Below the pieces are notes generated by a model. That model did no database searches and was not told where the DNA came from. It was given only the letters and a program-made list of their open reading frames with translations. 64,000 bases of DNA, taken from Actinomadura luzonensis. Lineage in GTDB: Bacteria; Actinomycetota; Actinomycetes; Streptosporangiales; Streptosporangiaceae. Location of the stretch: assembly GCF_022664455.2 (NCBI RefSeq), contig NZ_JAKRKC020000002.1, positions 1,612,001 to 1,676,000 of the forward strand, in the 5' to 3' direction. Positions 10,250 through 18,814 of the stretch are shown piece after piece (position 1 is the stretch's first letter; each line of letters opens with the position of its first letter). Both the position numbers and the translations under genes were made by a program.

Positions 10250-11440
10250 CTAGCGGGACTGCCCGGCTGTGAGTTCGGCCGCACGGGCCCGCGCCCACGC
10301 GTCGGCCGCCAGCACCTCGTCGACGGACTCGGCGGCGGTGACCTGGTGCTCCTCGACCACCTGGGCCACGGTGTCGACGATCGCCAGGAACGGCAGCCCG
10401 CCCCGCATGAACGCCTCCACGCACACCTCGTTGGCGGCGTTGTAGACGGCCGGCGCGGTGCCGCCCTCGGCGCCGACGTGCCTGGCCAGCGCCACCGACG
10501 GGAACGCCTTGTCGTCGAGCGGCTCGAAGGTCCAGGTGTGGGCCTCGGTCCAGTCGACGGCCCGGGCCGCGCCGGGGACGCGGCGCGGGTGGCCCAGGGC
10601 GAGCGCGATCGGCAGGCGCATGTCGGGCGGGCTGGCCTGGGCCATGGTGGAGCCGTCGACGTACTCGACCATGGAGTGGATGATCGACTGGGGGTGGACG
10701 ACCACCTCGATGCGGTCGAAGCCCACGTCGAACAGCAGGTGCGCCTCGATCACCTCCAGGCCCTTGTTGACCAGGGTCGCGGAGTTGATGGTGATGACCG
10801 GGCCCATGGACCAGGTGGGGTGGGCGAGGGCCATCTCGGGGGTGACCTCGGCCATCTCCTCGCGCCGCCGCCCGCGGAACGGCCCGCCGCTGGCGGTGAC
10901 GACGAGCCGCCGCACACTCGCCGGGTCGTACGCCCCGGGACCGGCGCCCCACAGGCACTGCTGCAGCGCCGAGTGCTCGGAGTCGACGGGCAGGATCTGC
11001 CCGGGCGCGGCCAGCCGCTTGACCAGCGGGCCGCCGATGATGAGGGACTCCTTGTTGGCGAGCGCGAGCGTGCGGCCGGCCTCCAGTGCGACCAGCGTGG
11101 AGGTGAGCCCGAGCGCGCCGGTGATGCCGTTGAGCACGGTGTCGCAGCGCCAGGCCGCCGCCTCGGCGACGCCTTCGGGGCCGGCCAGCACCTTGGGCCG
11201 GACGCCGTGCCCGGCCAGCGCCTCCTTCAGCGCGGGCACCGCCGCGGGGTCGGCCACCGCCACCGCCTCGACGCCGAACTCGGCCGCCTGCCGGGCCAGC
11301 AGCTCGACCTTGCCCCCGCCGGCGGCCAGCGCGACCACCCGGAAGTCGCCGGGGTTGCCGGCGACGACGTCGAGGGCCTGGGTGCCGATCGAGCCGGTGG
11401 AGCCGAGCAGGACTACGGAGCGGAGGGTCTGCGCATGCAC
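10250..11440 (-). CDS. dxr: 1-deoxy-D-xylulose 5-phosphate reductoisomerase
   Basis: The 396-residue protein rearranges and reduces DXP to MEP with NADPH, the committed step of the MEP pathway. The N-terminal nucleotide motif is LLGSTGSIGTQALDV. The substrate and metal region contains LPVDSEHSALQQCL and VVTASGGPFRG, and the catalytic-loop region SMGPVITINSATLVNKGLE is intact. The ATG at 11440 is the only start fitting the Rossmann motif at the very N-terminus. It leads the dxr-ispG operon. A 196-bp AT-rich gap separates it from the divergent protease gene. Confidence 0.95.
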   Translation of the reverse strand: MHAQTLRSVVLLGSTGSIGTQALDVVAGNPGDFRVVALAAGGGKVELLARQAAEFGVEAVAVADPAAVPALKEALAGHGVRPKVLAGPEGVAEAAAWRCDTVLNGITGALGLTSTLVALEAGRTLALANKESLIIGGPLVKRLAAPGQILPVDSEHSALQQCLWGAGPGAYDPASVRRLVVTASGGPFRGRRREEMAEVTPEMALAHPTWSMGPVITINSATLVNKGLEVIEAHLLFDVGFDRIEVVVHPQSIIHSMVEYVDGSTMAQASPPDMRLPIALALGHPRRVPGAARAVDWTEAHTWTFEPLDDKAFPSVALARHVGAEGGTAPAVYNAANEVCVEAFMRGGLPFLAIVDTVAQVVEEHQVTAAESVDEVLAADAWARARAAELTAGQSR

Positions 11441-11636
11441 CCGTCCATTGTCGCCGGTGCGGGACGCGGCCGGGCACGGGACGCAGGACGTCCCGAAATT
11501 CGCATACGTATGAGACGGCAGTTGATGGAGCGTATTTGTGTCGGAATATTGCTATATCGGAATGCGCATATCTTGAGAAATCTGGATATTGCGGCGGCTA
11601 CCTTCCAACCTCACGTCCGGTTTCGGGAGGTACGTA
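11441..11636. other. AT-rich divergent promoter region with a 16-bp-spaced direct repeat
   Basis: This gap between dxr and the first protease is clearly AT-richer than its surroundings from about 11505 to 11600. It contains TCGGAAT twice (11541-11547 and 11557-11563), 16 bp apart, each followed by an ATA-rich patch. Both divergent promoters probably lie here, but no clean -35/-10 pair could be chosen. GGGAGG before 11637 is the protease ribosome site. Confidence 0.5.
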
Positions 11637-12602
11637 ATGCACCGCAGGCTTGCCTTGTTCTCCGTCTTCTCCGTCTTCTCCACCTTCGCCCTCGCCGTGG
11701 TCCCGCCCCCCGCGACGGCCCAGGCGCGGCCCAGGCCCGCCCAGCACGCCGCCGCCGACTCGGCCGCCGAGCGCCGCCAGGTCACCCGCTATTGGACGGT
11801 GCAGCGCATGGAGGCCGCCGAGCCCCTGGACGCGCCCAACCCCGCCAAGGGCGCGAAGTTGCCGGCCGCCGACACGGGAACCCCCTCCGCCACGCCCCCG
11901 ACGATCCAAGCCGCGCGGAGCGGCGGCGCCCCCTGGACCGGCGGCGGCGCGGTCACGCGGACCACCGGCCGGATCTTCTTCACCACGCAGGGCCGCAACG
12001 CCTCCTGCTCCGGCTCGGCGGTGACCAGCGCGAACAAGAGCGTGGTGCTCACCGCCGGCCACTGCGTCAAGCTGAACGGCGCCTTCCACACCAACTGGGT
12101 CTTCGTCCCCGGCTACGACAAGGGCAGCCGCCCGTTCGGCACCTGGGCCGCCACAAAGCTGCTGACCACCCCGCAGTGGAACGCGAGCGAGGACGTCAAC
12201 TTCGACGTGGCCGCCGCCGTGGTCGCCCCGCTGGACGGCAAGAGCCTGGTGGACGTCGTCGGCGGCCAGGGCGTGGCCTTCAACCAGCAGCGACGCCAGC
12301 AGATGTACGCCTTCGGCTACCCGGCGGCGGCCCCGTACGACGGCTCGAAGCTCGTCTACTGCAGCGGCCGCACCTTCGACGACTACCTCGTCTCCGACGA
12401 CCTCGGCCTGACCTGCGACCAGACCGGCGGCGCGAGCGGCGGCCCCTGGCTGGCCGGCTTCAACGAGTCGACCGGCCTCGGCACGCTCAATTCGGTGAAC
12501 AGCTTCAAATACAACTTCGCCCCGAACTGGATGTTCGGCCCCTATTTCGGGAACGAGGCCCAGTCCGTCTACCAATCCGCGCAGACCACCGGCGCACTCT
12601 GA
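11637..12602 (+). CDS. Secreted trypsin-like serine protease
   Basis: The 321-residue precursor starts MHRRLALFSVFSVF and has a clear Sec signal peptide ending near PPPATAQA. The S1-type triad is complete: His142 in TAGHC, Asp190 in NFDVAAAV and Ser267 in GASGGP. A pro-region with YWTVQRMEAAEPLD lies between signal and catalytic domain. The ATG at 11637 has GGGAGG at good spacing; the longer frame has no signal-like start. It is the first of two tandem paralogues and resembles exported V8/trypsin-like peptidases of Streptosporangiales. Its substrate is unknown. Confidence 0.85.
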   Translation: MHRRLALFSVFSVFSTFALAVVPPPATAQARPRPAQHAAADSAAERRQVTRYWTVQRMEAAEPLDAPNPAKGAKLPAADTGTPSATPPTIQAARSGGAPWTGGGAVTRTTGRIFFTTQGRNASCSGSAVTSANKSVVLTAGHCVKLNGAFHTNWVFVPGYDKGSRPFGTWAATKLLTTPQWNASEDVNFDVAAAVVAPLDGKSLVDVVGGQGVAFNQQRRQQMYAFGYPAAAPYDGSKLVYCSGRTFDDYLVSDDLGLTCDQTGGASGGPWLAGFNESTGLGTLNSVNSFKYNFAPNWMFGPYFGNEAQSVYQSAQTTGAL

Positions 12603-12657
12603 GCAATTTACCGAAAGTAGTCACAACAACACAGGCAGTGGTGCACACTCGGGGGGC

Positions 12658-13929
12658 ATGACCATGAGCACCCCCCTGCTTGCGGCGGCCCCGCTGCTGG
12701 CGGGGCTGATGGGGCCGGCCCTCATCGGCGCGGCCGCCCCCGGCCCGCGGCAGGCCGACCCCACCCCGCCCGGCGCGCCCGCCCACCAGGCCCGGCACCT
12801 GAGCGCGGCCCGCGCTCCCGCCCCCCAGCCGGTGGTCGAGCACGTCGCCGCGCGCACCGCGGGCGAGCAGCGCCGCGTGCTCGACTACTGGACGCCCGAG
12901 CGCATGGCCAAGGCCCTGCCGATCAACCTGCTCGACCTGGTGACCGGCGGCGACGGGCTGCTCGGCGGCCTCACCGGCCGCCCCGGGCCCGCCGCCCCGC
13001 CCGGCCCTCGACCCGCTCCCCAGTCCGCGCCCCAGTCCACTCCCCAGTCCGCGCCCCAGTCAGCCCCCCAATCAGCCCCCCAGTCCGGGCCCCGCCCGGC
13101 CGCAGCGTCGGTGCAGGGGGCGGCGCTCGCCGTGCCGCGCCCGCTGCTGTCCAAACTGCCCGTGTCCAGGGCGCCCGTGTCCAAGGCGCCCGTGTCCAAG
13201 GCGGGCGCCCCGCGCCCGCAGGCCGCCGCCGCCCCGCGGGCCAGCACGATCGGCTCCCGCTGGGCCGCCGGCGGCGCGGTGGCGCGCACCACCGGGCGGG
13301 TGTTCCTGACCCTGAACGGCGCCGACTTCGTCTGCTCGGCCAGCACCGTCAAGAGCGCCAACAAGGACGTCGTCGTCACCGCCGGCCACTGCGTCAAGGA
13401 CGGCGCCGGCGAGTGGGCCGAGAACTGGACGTTCGTGCCGGGCTACGGCACCCGCGGCGACCAGCCGTACGGCCGCTACGCCGCCCGCCGCATGTTCGTC
13501 ACCGGCCCGTGGGCGCGCAAGTCGGACGACGACTACGACATCGGCATGGTCGCCCTCGCGACGTCCGCGGGCCGGCACGCGGGCGACGCGGTCGGCGGCC
13601 AGGACATCGCCTTCAACGCGCCGCGCGGCGGGCAGGCGTACGGCTTCGGCTACCCGGCGGACCCGCCCTACCGCGGCGACCACCTGGTGTACTGCGCCGG
13701 GCGGCTGCGCGACGACCCGTACAAGCAGACCCGCGACCAGGGCCTCGGCTGCGACATGACGGCCGGCTCCAGCGGCGGCCCCTGGCTGACCGGCTTCGAC
13801 CCGGTCTCCGGCCGGGGCCGGATCACCTCGCTGAGCAGCTTCAAGTACACCGACGACCCGCGCACCATGTACGGCCCGTACTTCGGCGACGCCGTCAGGG
13901 CCCTGTTCACCACCGCGCAGCGCGCCTGA
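12658..13929 (+). CDS. Secreted trypsin-like serine protease, longer paralogue
   Basis: The 423-residue protein is a tandem duplicate of its neighbour, with triad His244 (TAGHC), Asp294 (DYDIGM) and Ser372 (GSSGGP). The shared pro-region motif YWTPERMAKA is kept. About 100 extra residues lie between pro-region and catalytic domain, made largely of APQS tetrapeptides and PVSKA-type repeats. The N-terminus (MTMSTPLLAAAPLLAGLMGP) is a weaker signal peptide than in the first copy, with few basic residues. GGGGGG sits just before the ATG. The 55-bp gap suggests co-transcription with the first copy. Confidence 0.82.
   Translation: MTMSTPLLAAAPLLAGLMGPALIGAAAPGPRQADPTPPGAPAHQARHLSAARAPAPQPVVEHVAARTAGEQRRVLDYWTPERMAKALPINLLDLVTGGDGLLGGLTGRPGPAAPPGPRPAPQSAPQSTPQSAPQSAPQSAPQSGPRPAAASVQGAALAVPRPLLSKLPVSRAPVSKAPVSKAGAPRPQAAAAPRASTIGSRWAAGGAVARTTGRVFLTLNGADFVCSASTVKSANKDVVVTAGHCVKDGAGEWAENWTFVPGYGTRGDQPYGRYAARRMFVTGPWARKSDDDYDIGMVALATSAGRHAGDAVGGQDIAFNAPRGGQAYGFGYPADPPYRGDHLVYCAGRLRDDPYKQTRDQGLGCDMTAGSSGGPWLTGFDPVSGRGRITSLSSFKYTDDPRTMYGPYFGDAVRALFTTAQRA
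13018..13092 (+). repeat. 12-bp tandem repeat coding APQS units
   Basis: About six copies of a 12-bp unit like CCCCAGTCCGCG run in frame through the linker of the second protease, giving a Pro/Gln/Ser-rich flexible spacer absent from the first protease. Confidence 0.75.
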
Positions 13930-14054
13930 CCGGCGAGGGCGATCACGATCGGCCATCCGCCGATTACAGAATGGCAAGGTTTTCCCCATACCCTCCGTGG
14001 CCGTCCGCACACTCCGCGACCATCACAGGGCCTAAGCACAGAGAAGGGGGCCGG

Positions 14055-15758
14055 GTGAAGCGGGTAGTTGGGGTCGTCGCCGGAATGGCGGTGCTGGTCG
14101 CGTTGGTCGCGAGCGTGGACGAGCCGGCCGCCGCCGGGAACACCGTCACCACGGTGGCCGCGGAGAGCGCGGCGCGGAGCGCGCCGGCGGTGCCGGCCGC
14201 GCCGGTGGTGTGGGGGGCCTGCCCCGCGGTGGCGGGCAAGGCGGTCGACGCCGCTCTCGAATGCGCCACCGTACGGGTGCCGCTCGACTACCGCCAGCCC
14301 TGGGGCCAGTCGATCAAGGTGGCGATCAACCGGGTCAGGGCCAAGGTGTCCAGGGACGCCGGCCACCTGGGCACGCTGCTGGTCAACCCGGGCGGCCCGG
14401 GGGCGTCCGGGCGGGCGCTGACCGAGTACGTGGCCGCCGGCCTGCCGGCCGCCGTCAGCGAGCGCTACGACGTCGTCGGCTTCGACCCGCGCGGCGTCGG
14501 CGCCAGCGAGCCGGCGCTGCACTGCGTCGACCCCGAGGTCTACTACCGGGCGCCGCGCCCCGACGCCGTGCCGCACGGCCCCGCCGACGAGCGGGCGCTG
14601 CTCGGCCGGGCCGCCGACTACGCCGCCCGCTGCGGCAACCACTGGTCCTGGCTGCTGCCGCACCTCACCACCGAGAACGCGGCCAGGGACCTCGACGTGA
14701 TCCGCGCCGCCCTCGGCGAGGAGCGGATCAGCTACCTCGGCTTCTCCTACGGCACCTACCTCGGCGCGGTCTACGCCACGCTTTTCCCGAAGCGGGTCAA
14801 GCGGCTCGTCATGGACAGCACCGTCGACCCGACCGCCGTCTGGTACCGCTCCAACCTGGCCCAGGACTACTCCTTCGAACGCCGCCACCGGCAGTTCCTC
14901 ACCTGGACCGCCAAGCACCACGACGTCTACAAGCTGGGCCGCACCCTGCGGCAGACCCAGTTCGCCTACTACGCGATGCGCGACCGGCTGCGCGCCAGGC
15001 CGGCGGGCGGCGTCGTCGGGCCGAGCGAGCTGGACGACACCTTCACCATCGCCGGCTACAGCGACCGCATCTGGCCGCAGTTCGCCCAGGCGTGGTCCGG
15101 CTACGTCCGGAAAGGCGACACGCAGCCGTTGATGGACCTCTACGACAAGCACGGCAAGAACGACGCCGCCGACGAGAACGGCTACGCCGTCTACCTTGGC
15201 GTGCAGTGCCGCGACGCCCGCTGGCCGCGCGACTGGGCCAGGTGGCGGGCCGACATGTCGCGCACGCACCGCCAGGCGCCGTTCCTCACCTGGCCGAACG
15301 CCTGGTTCAACGCGCCGTGCATGTACTGGCCGGTGCCGGGCGGCACGCCGGTGGACGTGCACGGGTCGAAGAAGCTGCCGCCGGTCCTGATGCTGCAGTC
15401 CCGCGACGACGCCGCGACGCCGTACCAGGGGGCGCTGCGGATGCGGCGGCTCTTCCCGACCGCGCGGATGGTCGTGGACCAGGGCGGCAACCACGGGGTG
15501 TCGCTGGCCGGCAACCAGTGCGTCGACCGGCACCTGGCCGCCTACCTGCGCGACGGCACGCTGCCGCGCCGCGACGCGGTGTGCGCCGCGCTGCCCCAGC
15601 CCCGCCCCGCCACCGCCACCACCGGCGCCGCCACAGCCGCGGCGACCACCGGCAGGACGGAGCAGGCCGAGCGGATGACCGCCCGGCGGACGGCGCCGCT
15701 CGGCGCGGGCGACCTGCTGGGGTTGCTCGGCATGCTGGGGCTGCCGAAGCTGGGCTGA
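14055..15758 (+). CDS. Exported alpha/beta hydrolase, tripeptidyl-aminopeptidase (TAP) family
   Basis: The 567-residue precursor starts at GTG 14055 behind GAGAAGGGGG. It has an N-terminal signal (VKRVVGVVAGMAVLVALVAS). The S33-type triad is Ser231 in GFSYGTYLG, Asp451 in QSRDDAATP and His480 in GGNHGV. The C-terminal TAP-like domain and the oxyanion region LLVNPGGPGASG match the SlpD/SlpE/TAP family, exported hydrolases that release tripeptides or cleave small ester or amide substrates. The Ala/Thr-rich tail after about residue 510 is a low-complexity extension. It follows the two proteases, so a shared role in extracellular peptide breakdown is plausible. Confidence 0.85.
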   Translation: MKRVVGVVAGMAVLVALVASVDEPAAAGNTVTTVAAESAARSAPAVPAAPVVWGACPAVAGKAVDAALECATVRVPLDYRQPWGQSIKVAINRVRAKVSRDAGHLGTLLVNPGGPGASGRALTEYVAAGLPAAVSERYDVVGFDPRGVGASEPALHCVDPEVYYRAPRPDAVPHGPADERALLGRAADYAARCGNHWSWLLPHLTTENAARDLDVIRAALGEERISYLGFSYGTYLGAVYATLFPKRVKRLVMDSTVDPTAVWYRSNLAQDYSFERRHRQFLTWTAKHHDVYKLGRTLRQTQFAYYAMRDRLRARPAGGVVGPSELDDTFTIAGYSDRIWPQFAQAWSGYVRKGDTQPLMDLYDKHGKNDAADENGYAVYLGVQCRDARWPRDWARWRADMSRTHRQAPFLTWPNAWFNAPCMYWPVPGGTPVDVHGSKKLPPVLMLQSRDDAATPYQGALRMRRLFPTARMVVDQGGNHGVSLAGNQCVDRHLAAYLRDGTLPRRDAVCAALPQPRPATATTGAATAAATTGRTEQAERMTARRTAPLGAGDLLGLLGMLGLPKLG

Positions 15759-15779
15759 CGGGCCGCCGTAACCGGACAA

Positions 15780-15804
15780 GTCGGGCTGCCGAAAACGGCC
15801 CGAC
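15780..15804 (+). terminator. Hairpin after the TAP-family gene
   Basis: GTCGGGC and GCCCGAC form a 7-bp stem 21 bp past the stop. The loop can instead fold as an inner GCCG-AAAA-CGGC stem. There is no T-run. Confidence 0.5.
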
Positions 15805-15860
15805 GTCAAGAATGGGTCACTGTGGGCTGTGCCGGATGAGCCAATCGGTGACCCTTCGCG

Positions 15861-15866
15861 TAGTCT
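15861..15866 (+). promoter_or_regulatory. -10 box TAGTCT of a probable leaderless promoter (GNAT gene)
   Basis: TAGTCT ends 6 nt before the GTG at 15873. No ribosome site is present upstream. Confidence 0.5.
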
Positions 15867-15872
15867 GACCAT

Positions 15873-16718
15873 GTGATGCTGCGTACATCGGCGTCGCGCG
15901 TGCTGGACGACAGCGACCGGGACGAAGTCCTCGCCCTGCTGGACACCGATCCGGTCGCCAACGTCTTCGTCTCCTCCAGGGTGCGGGCCGTCGGACTCAA
16001 TCCGGCCAGGCTCGGCGGGCAGATGTGGGGGTTCGGGCCGCGCGGTGCCCTCGTGTCACTCTGCTACGCCGGAGCCAACATGGTGCCGGTCAACGCCGGG
16101 CCCGAGGCGGTCCACGCGTTCGCCGACCGCGCCCGCAAGCAGGGGCGGCGCTGCTCGTCCATCGTCGGCCCGGTGGACGCGGTCTCCCTGCTGTGGGAGC
16201 GGCTCGAGCCGCACTGGGGGCGGGCGCGGGCCATCCGCTGGGCGCAGCCCGTCATGGCGATCTCGCGCAAGCCGTCCGCGCCGGCCGACCCGCGGGTGCG
16301 CCGGGTGCGGCCGGAGGAGTTCGAGGTCCTGCTGCCGGCGTGCGTGGCCATGTTCACCGAGGAAGTGGGCGTCTCGCCCAACCTGGGCGACGGCGGCGCG
16401 CTCTACCGCACCCGGGTCGCCGAGCTGATCAGGATCGGCCGCTCCTACGCGCGCATCGAGGACGGCCGGGTCGTCTTCAAGGCGGAGGTCGGGGCGGTCA
16501 CGCCGCAGGCCTGCCAGATCCAGGGCGTGTGGGTCGACCCCGAGCTGCGCGGGCGCGGCTACGCGGTGGCCGGCATGGCGGCGGTCGTGGAGGCGGCGCG
16601 CGAGTGCTTCGCCCCCGTGGTCAGCCTGTACGTCAACGACTACAACCGCTCGGCCCGCGCGGTGTACAAGAAGGTGGGCTTCGCGGAGGTCGACACCTTC
16701 ATGTCCGTGTTGTTCTAG
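15873..16718 (+). CDS. GNAT acetyltransferase with DUF4081 domain
   Basis: The 281-residue protein has an N-terminal DUF4081-like half (DDSDRDEVLALLDTDPVANV, then SLCYAGANMVPVNAG). The C-terminal GNAT domain has the acetyl-CoA loop VWVDPELRGRGYAVAGMAAV and ends NDYNRSARAVYKKVGF. In Streptomyces and relatives this gene normally sits directly downstream of ispG. Here it is on the other strand, about 5.7 kb beyond ispG. The start may be GTG 15873 or ATG 15876. The natural substrate is not established. Confidence 0.85.
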   Translation: MMLRTSASRVLDDSDRDEVLALLDTDPVANVFVSSRVRAVGLNPARLGGQMWGFGPRGALVSLCYAGANMVPVNAGPEAVHAFADRARKQGRRCSSIVGPVDAVSLLWERLEPHWGRARAIRWAQPVMAISRKPSAPADPRVRRVRPEEFEVLLPACVAMFTEEVGVSPNLGDGGALYRTRVAELIRIGRSYARIEDGRVVFKAEVGAVTPQACQIQGVWVDPELRGRGYAVAGMAAVVEAARECFAPVVSLYVNDYNRSARAVYKKVGFAEVDTFMSVLF

Positions 16719-16721
16719 TCT
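16716..16721 (+). promoter_or_regulatory. -10 box TAGTCT overlapping the GNAT stop codon
   Basis: The same hexamer as at the GNAT promoter ends 7 nt before ATG 16729. Its first three bases are the TAG stop of the GNAT gene, so stop codon and promoter share bases. Confidence 0.45.
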
Positions 16722-16728
16722 CGCGTGC

Positions 16729-17547
16729 ATGATCCTTGTCACGGGAGCCACGGGGAACGCGGGCGGCGCGCTGGTGCGGACGCTCGCCGAGCGGGACGCG
16801 CCGGTGCGCGCGCTGGTGCGGCGGCAGGGCGATCTGCCCGCCGAGCAGGTGATCGGCGACCTGAACGACCCTGAGTCGGTGGCGGGCGCGCTGGACGGCG
16901 TGCGGGGCGTGTTCCTGCTGGCCGGCTACGCCCGCATGGACGAGACGCTGGCCGCGATCGCGCGGGCCGGGGTGGAGCGCGTGGTGCTGCTGTCGGCGAG
17001 CGCGGCCGAGGCCGCCGACCTGGCCAACCCGGTCTCGGCCTACCACGTGGAGTCGGAGCGGCTGGTACGGGAGTCGGGCCTGCCCTGGACGATCCTGCGC
17101 CCGCGCACGTTCATGTCGAACACGCTGCGCTGGGCCGAGCAGCTCAAGGCCGGGGACGTCGTGCGCGAGGCGTTCCCCGACGTCGCCGTGGCGGCCGTGG
17201 ACCCGCTCGACATCGGCGCGGTCGCCGCCGAGGCCCTCACCGCGAAGGGCCACGACGGCCAGGTCTACGGCCTGACCGGGCCGGAGCCGCTGCGTCCCGC
17301 CGACCGGCTGGGCATCCTGGGCGCGGCGCTCGGCCGTGAGCTGCGCTTCGAGGGGCTGAGCGACGAGGAGGCGCGGACGCGGATGATCGCCGACGGGATG
17401 CCGGAGCCGTACGTGGAGGCGTTCATGGGCTTCTTCGCCCGCGGCGAGCTGGACGAGTCGGCGGTGCTGCCCACGGTGGCCCAGGTGACCGGCCGCCCGC
17501 CGCGCACCTTCCAGCAGTGGGCGGCGGCCAACGCGAGCAGGTTCTAG
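16729..17547 (+). CDS. NmrA-like NAD(P)-binding protein
   Basis: The 272-residue atypical short-chain dehydrogenase begins with the nucleotide motif MILVTGATGNAGGALVRTL. It contains VERVVLLSASAAEAAD and WTILRPRTFMSN, typical of NmrA/quinone-reductase-2-like proteins that reduce quinones or act as redox sensors. There is no classical YxxxK, as is normal in this subgroup. No ribosome site precedes the ATG, but a -10-like TAGTCT does. It ends overlapping the convergent DUF3037 gene by 4 bp. The substrate cannot be told from sequence. Confidence 0.8.
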   Translation: MILVTGATGNAGGALVRTLAERDAPVRALVRRQGDLPAEQVIGDLNDPESVAGALDGVRGVFLLAGYARMDETLAAIARAGVERVVLLSASAAEAADLANPVSAYHVESERLVRESGLPWTILRPRTFMSNTLRWAEQLKAGDVVREAFPDVAVAAVDPLDIGAVAAEALTAKGHDGQVYGLTGPEPLRPADRLGILGAALGRELRFEGLSDEEARTRMIADGMPEPYVEAFMGFFARGELDESAVLPTVAQVTGRPPRTFQQWAAANASRF

Positions 17548-17921
17548 AGGCGGACCAGCTTGTCGAACAGGCGGGCCAGCTCGGTGTCGGGGTCGGCGGT
17601 GAGGCCCGCGTGCACGGGGCCGGCCTGCACGATCGTGCTGCGGGGGGCGGTCAGCCAGCGGAACCGGCCGCCCAGCGGCTCGTCCGCCAGCGGGCCCGGC
17701 CGCTCGCCGCAGGCCAGCTCGTACGCCGACAGCGCCCGGCGCACCGCGTCGACGTCGGCCGCCGGGTCGAGCGCCCGCAGCCGGGCCGGGTCCAGCTCGA
17801 CCCGGGCGCACAGGTAGCCGCGCGGCTGACAGTAGAGCAGCACGCCCGCGTTGATCTGCTCGCCCCGCTCGACCTTGGGGACCACGCGGATCACCGCGTA
17901 CTCGTAGACGTCCCTGGTCAC
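17544..17921 (-). CDS. DUF3037 protein, partner of the HipA-like kinase
   Basis: The 125-residue protein starts at GTG 17921, sharing GTGA with the upstream stop. It begins VTRDVYEYAVIRVVPKVERG and contains EQINAGVLLYC, both hallmarks of DUF3037. Genes of this family are repeatedly found coupled to HipA-like kinases, as here, but their biochemical role is unknown. Coupling by a 4-bp overlap suggests the two proteins are made in fixed ratio. A longer frame reaching 18092 would only add an Ala/Arg-rich shadow of the kinase gene. Confidence 0.8.
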   Translation of the reverse strand: MTRDVYEYAVIRVVPKVERGEQINAGVLLYCQPRGYLCARVELDPARLRALDPAADVDAVRRALSAYELACGERPGPLADEPLGGRFRWLTAPRSTIVQAGPVHAGLTADPDTELARLFDKLVRL

Positions 17922-18727
17922 CGGCCGCCTCCCCGCCAGAACTCGCCGACCGAGCCCGGGCCGGAGCGGGGCTGCCGCGGCTCGCCGCGCACCAGCCAGT
18001 CGGCCGGCCCGTGGGCCCGCGCCAGCAGATGCGCCACGTACGCCTCCCGCACCGCCCCCGGCTCCGCGAAGCCGGGCTCGCCGTCCAGCCACTCGTCGGG
18101 CACCAGCGCCGTCACGGACTCCAGCAGCTCGCGGGTGATCCTACCGGCCAGGTCGGCGCCGGCGGCGGCGACGTCGCCCGCGTACGGCGCCAGCACGTGG
18201 TCGCCGGCGTCGAAGCGGCGGTGCGGGTCGGCGGTCGGCCAGTTGTGGTGGAACCACAGGGCCGCGCCGTGGTCGATCAGCCAGGTGTCGCGGTGCCAGA
18301 TGAGCAGGTTGGGGTTGCGCCAGCTCCGGTCGATGTTGTGGATCAGCCCGTCGAACCAGATGACCCGGGCGGCGAACACGGGGTCGGCCACCCACGCCAG
18401 CGGCTCGAAGCCGAGCGCGCCCGGCAGGAAGTCGACGGCCAGGTTGAGGCCGGTGCTGGCCTTGAGGAGGTCCTGCACCTCCTCGTCGGGCTCGCGGATG
18501 CCGAGCTGCGGGTCGATGTCGATGAGCTTCAGCTCCGGCGTGCGGAACCCGAGCCGGCGGGCCAGCTCGCCCGCGACGATCTCGGCGACCAGCACCCGGC
18601 GGCCCTGGCCCGCCTCGCGGAACTTCACCACGTACGTGCCCAGGTCGTCGGCCTCGACGACGCCGGGCAGCGACCCGCCCTCCCGCAGCGGGGTCACGTA
18701 ACGGGTGGCTGCGATCCTATCCAGCAC
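17918..18727 (-). CDS. HipA-like Ser/Thr kinase domain protein
   Basis: The 269-residue protein matches the short HipA-like kinase family, without the N-terminal subdomain of E. coli HipA. The catalytic loop reads HNIDRSWRNPNLL and the metal-binding motif LIDHGAALWFHHN. An ATP-lobe strand LGTYVVKFREAGQGRRVLVA is visible. HipA phosphorylates glutamyl-tRNA synthetase; whether this short form does so is unknown. There is no HipB-type regulator, and its partner is DUF3037. The GTG start lies 6 nt after a TAGCCT -10 box, so the mRNA is probably leaderless. Confidence 0.8.
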   Translation of the reverse strand: MLDRIAATRYVTPLREGGSLPGVVEADDLGTYVVKFREAGQGRRVLVAEIVAGELARRLGFRTPELKLIDIDPQLGIREPDEEVQDLLKASTGLNLAVDFLPGALGFEPLAWVADPVFAARVIWFDGLIHNIDRSWRNPNLLIWHRDTWLIDHGAALWFHHNWPTADPHRRFDAGDHVLAPYAGDVAAAGADLAGRITRELLESVTALVPDEWLDGEPGFAEPGAVREAYVAHLLARAHGPADWLVRGEPRQPRSGPGSVGEFWRGGGR

Positions 18728-18733
18728 GAGACG

Positions 18734-18739
18734 AGGCTA
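18734..18739 (-). promoter_or_regulatory. -10 box TAGCCT of a probable leaderless promoter (HipA-like gene)
   Basis: TAGCCT ends 6 nt before GTG 18727 on the minus strand, the same arrangement as several other genes in this window. Confidence 0.45.
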
Positions 18740-18814
18740 TCGCCCATCGGAGGTACTTTCGTCCCCAGGCGTCACAGCTTTCCCCGCGCCCCGCCGTGGC
18801 CGGAGCCGCCGTGG

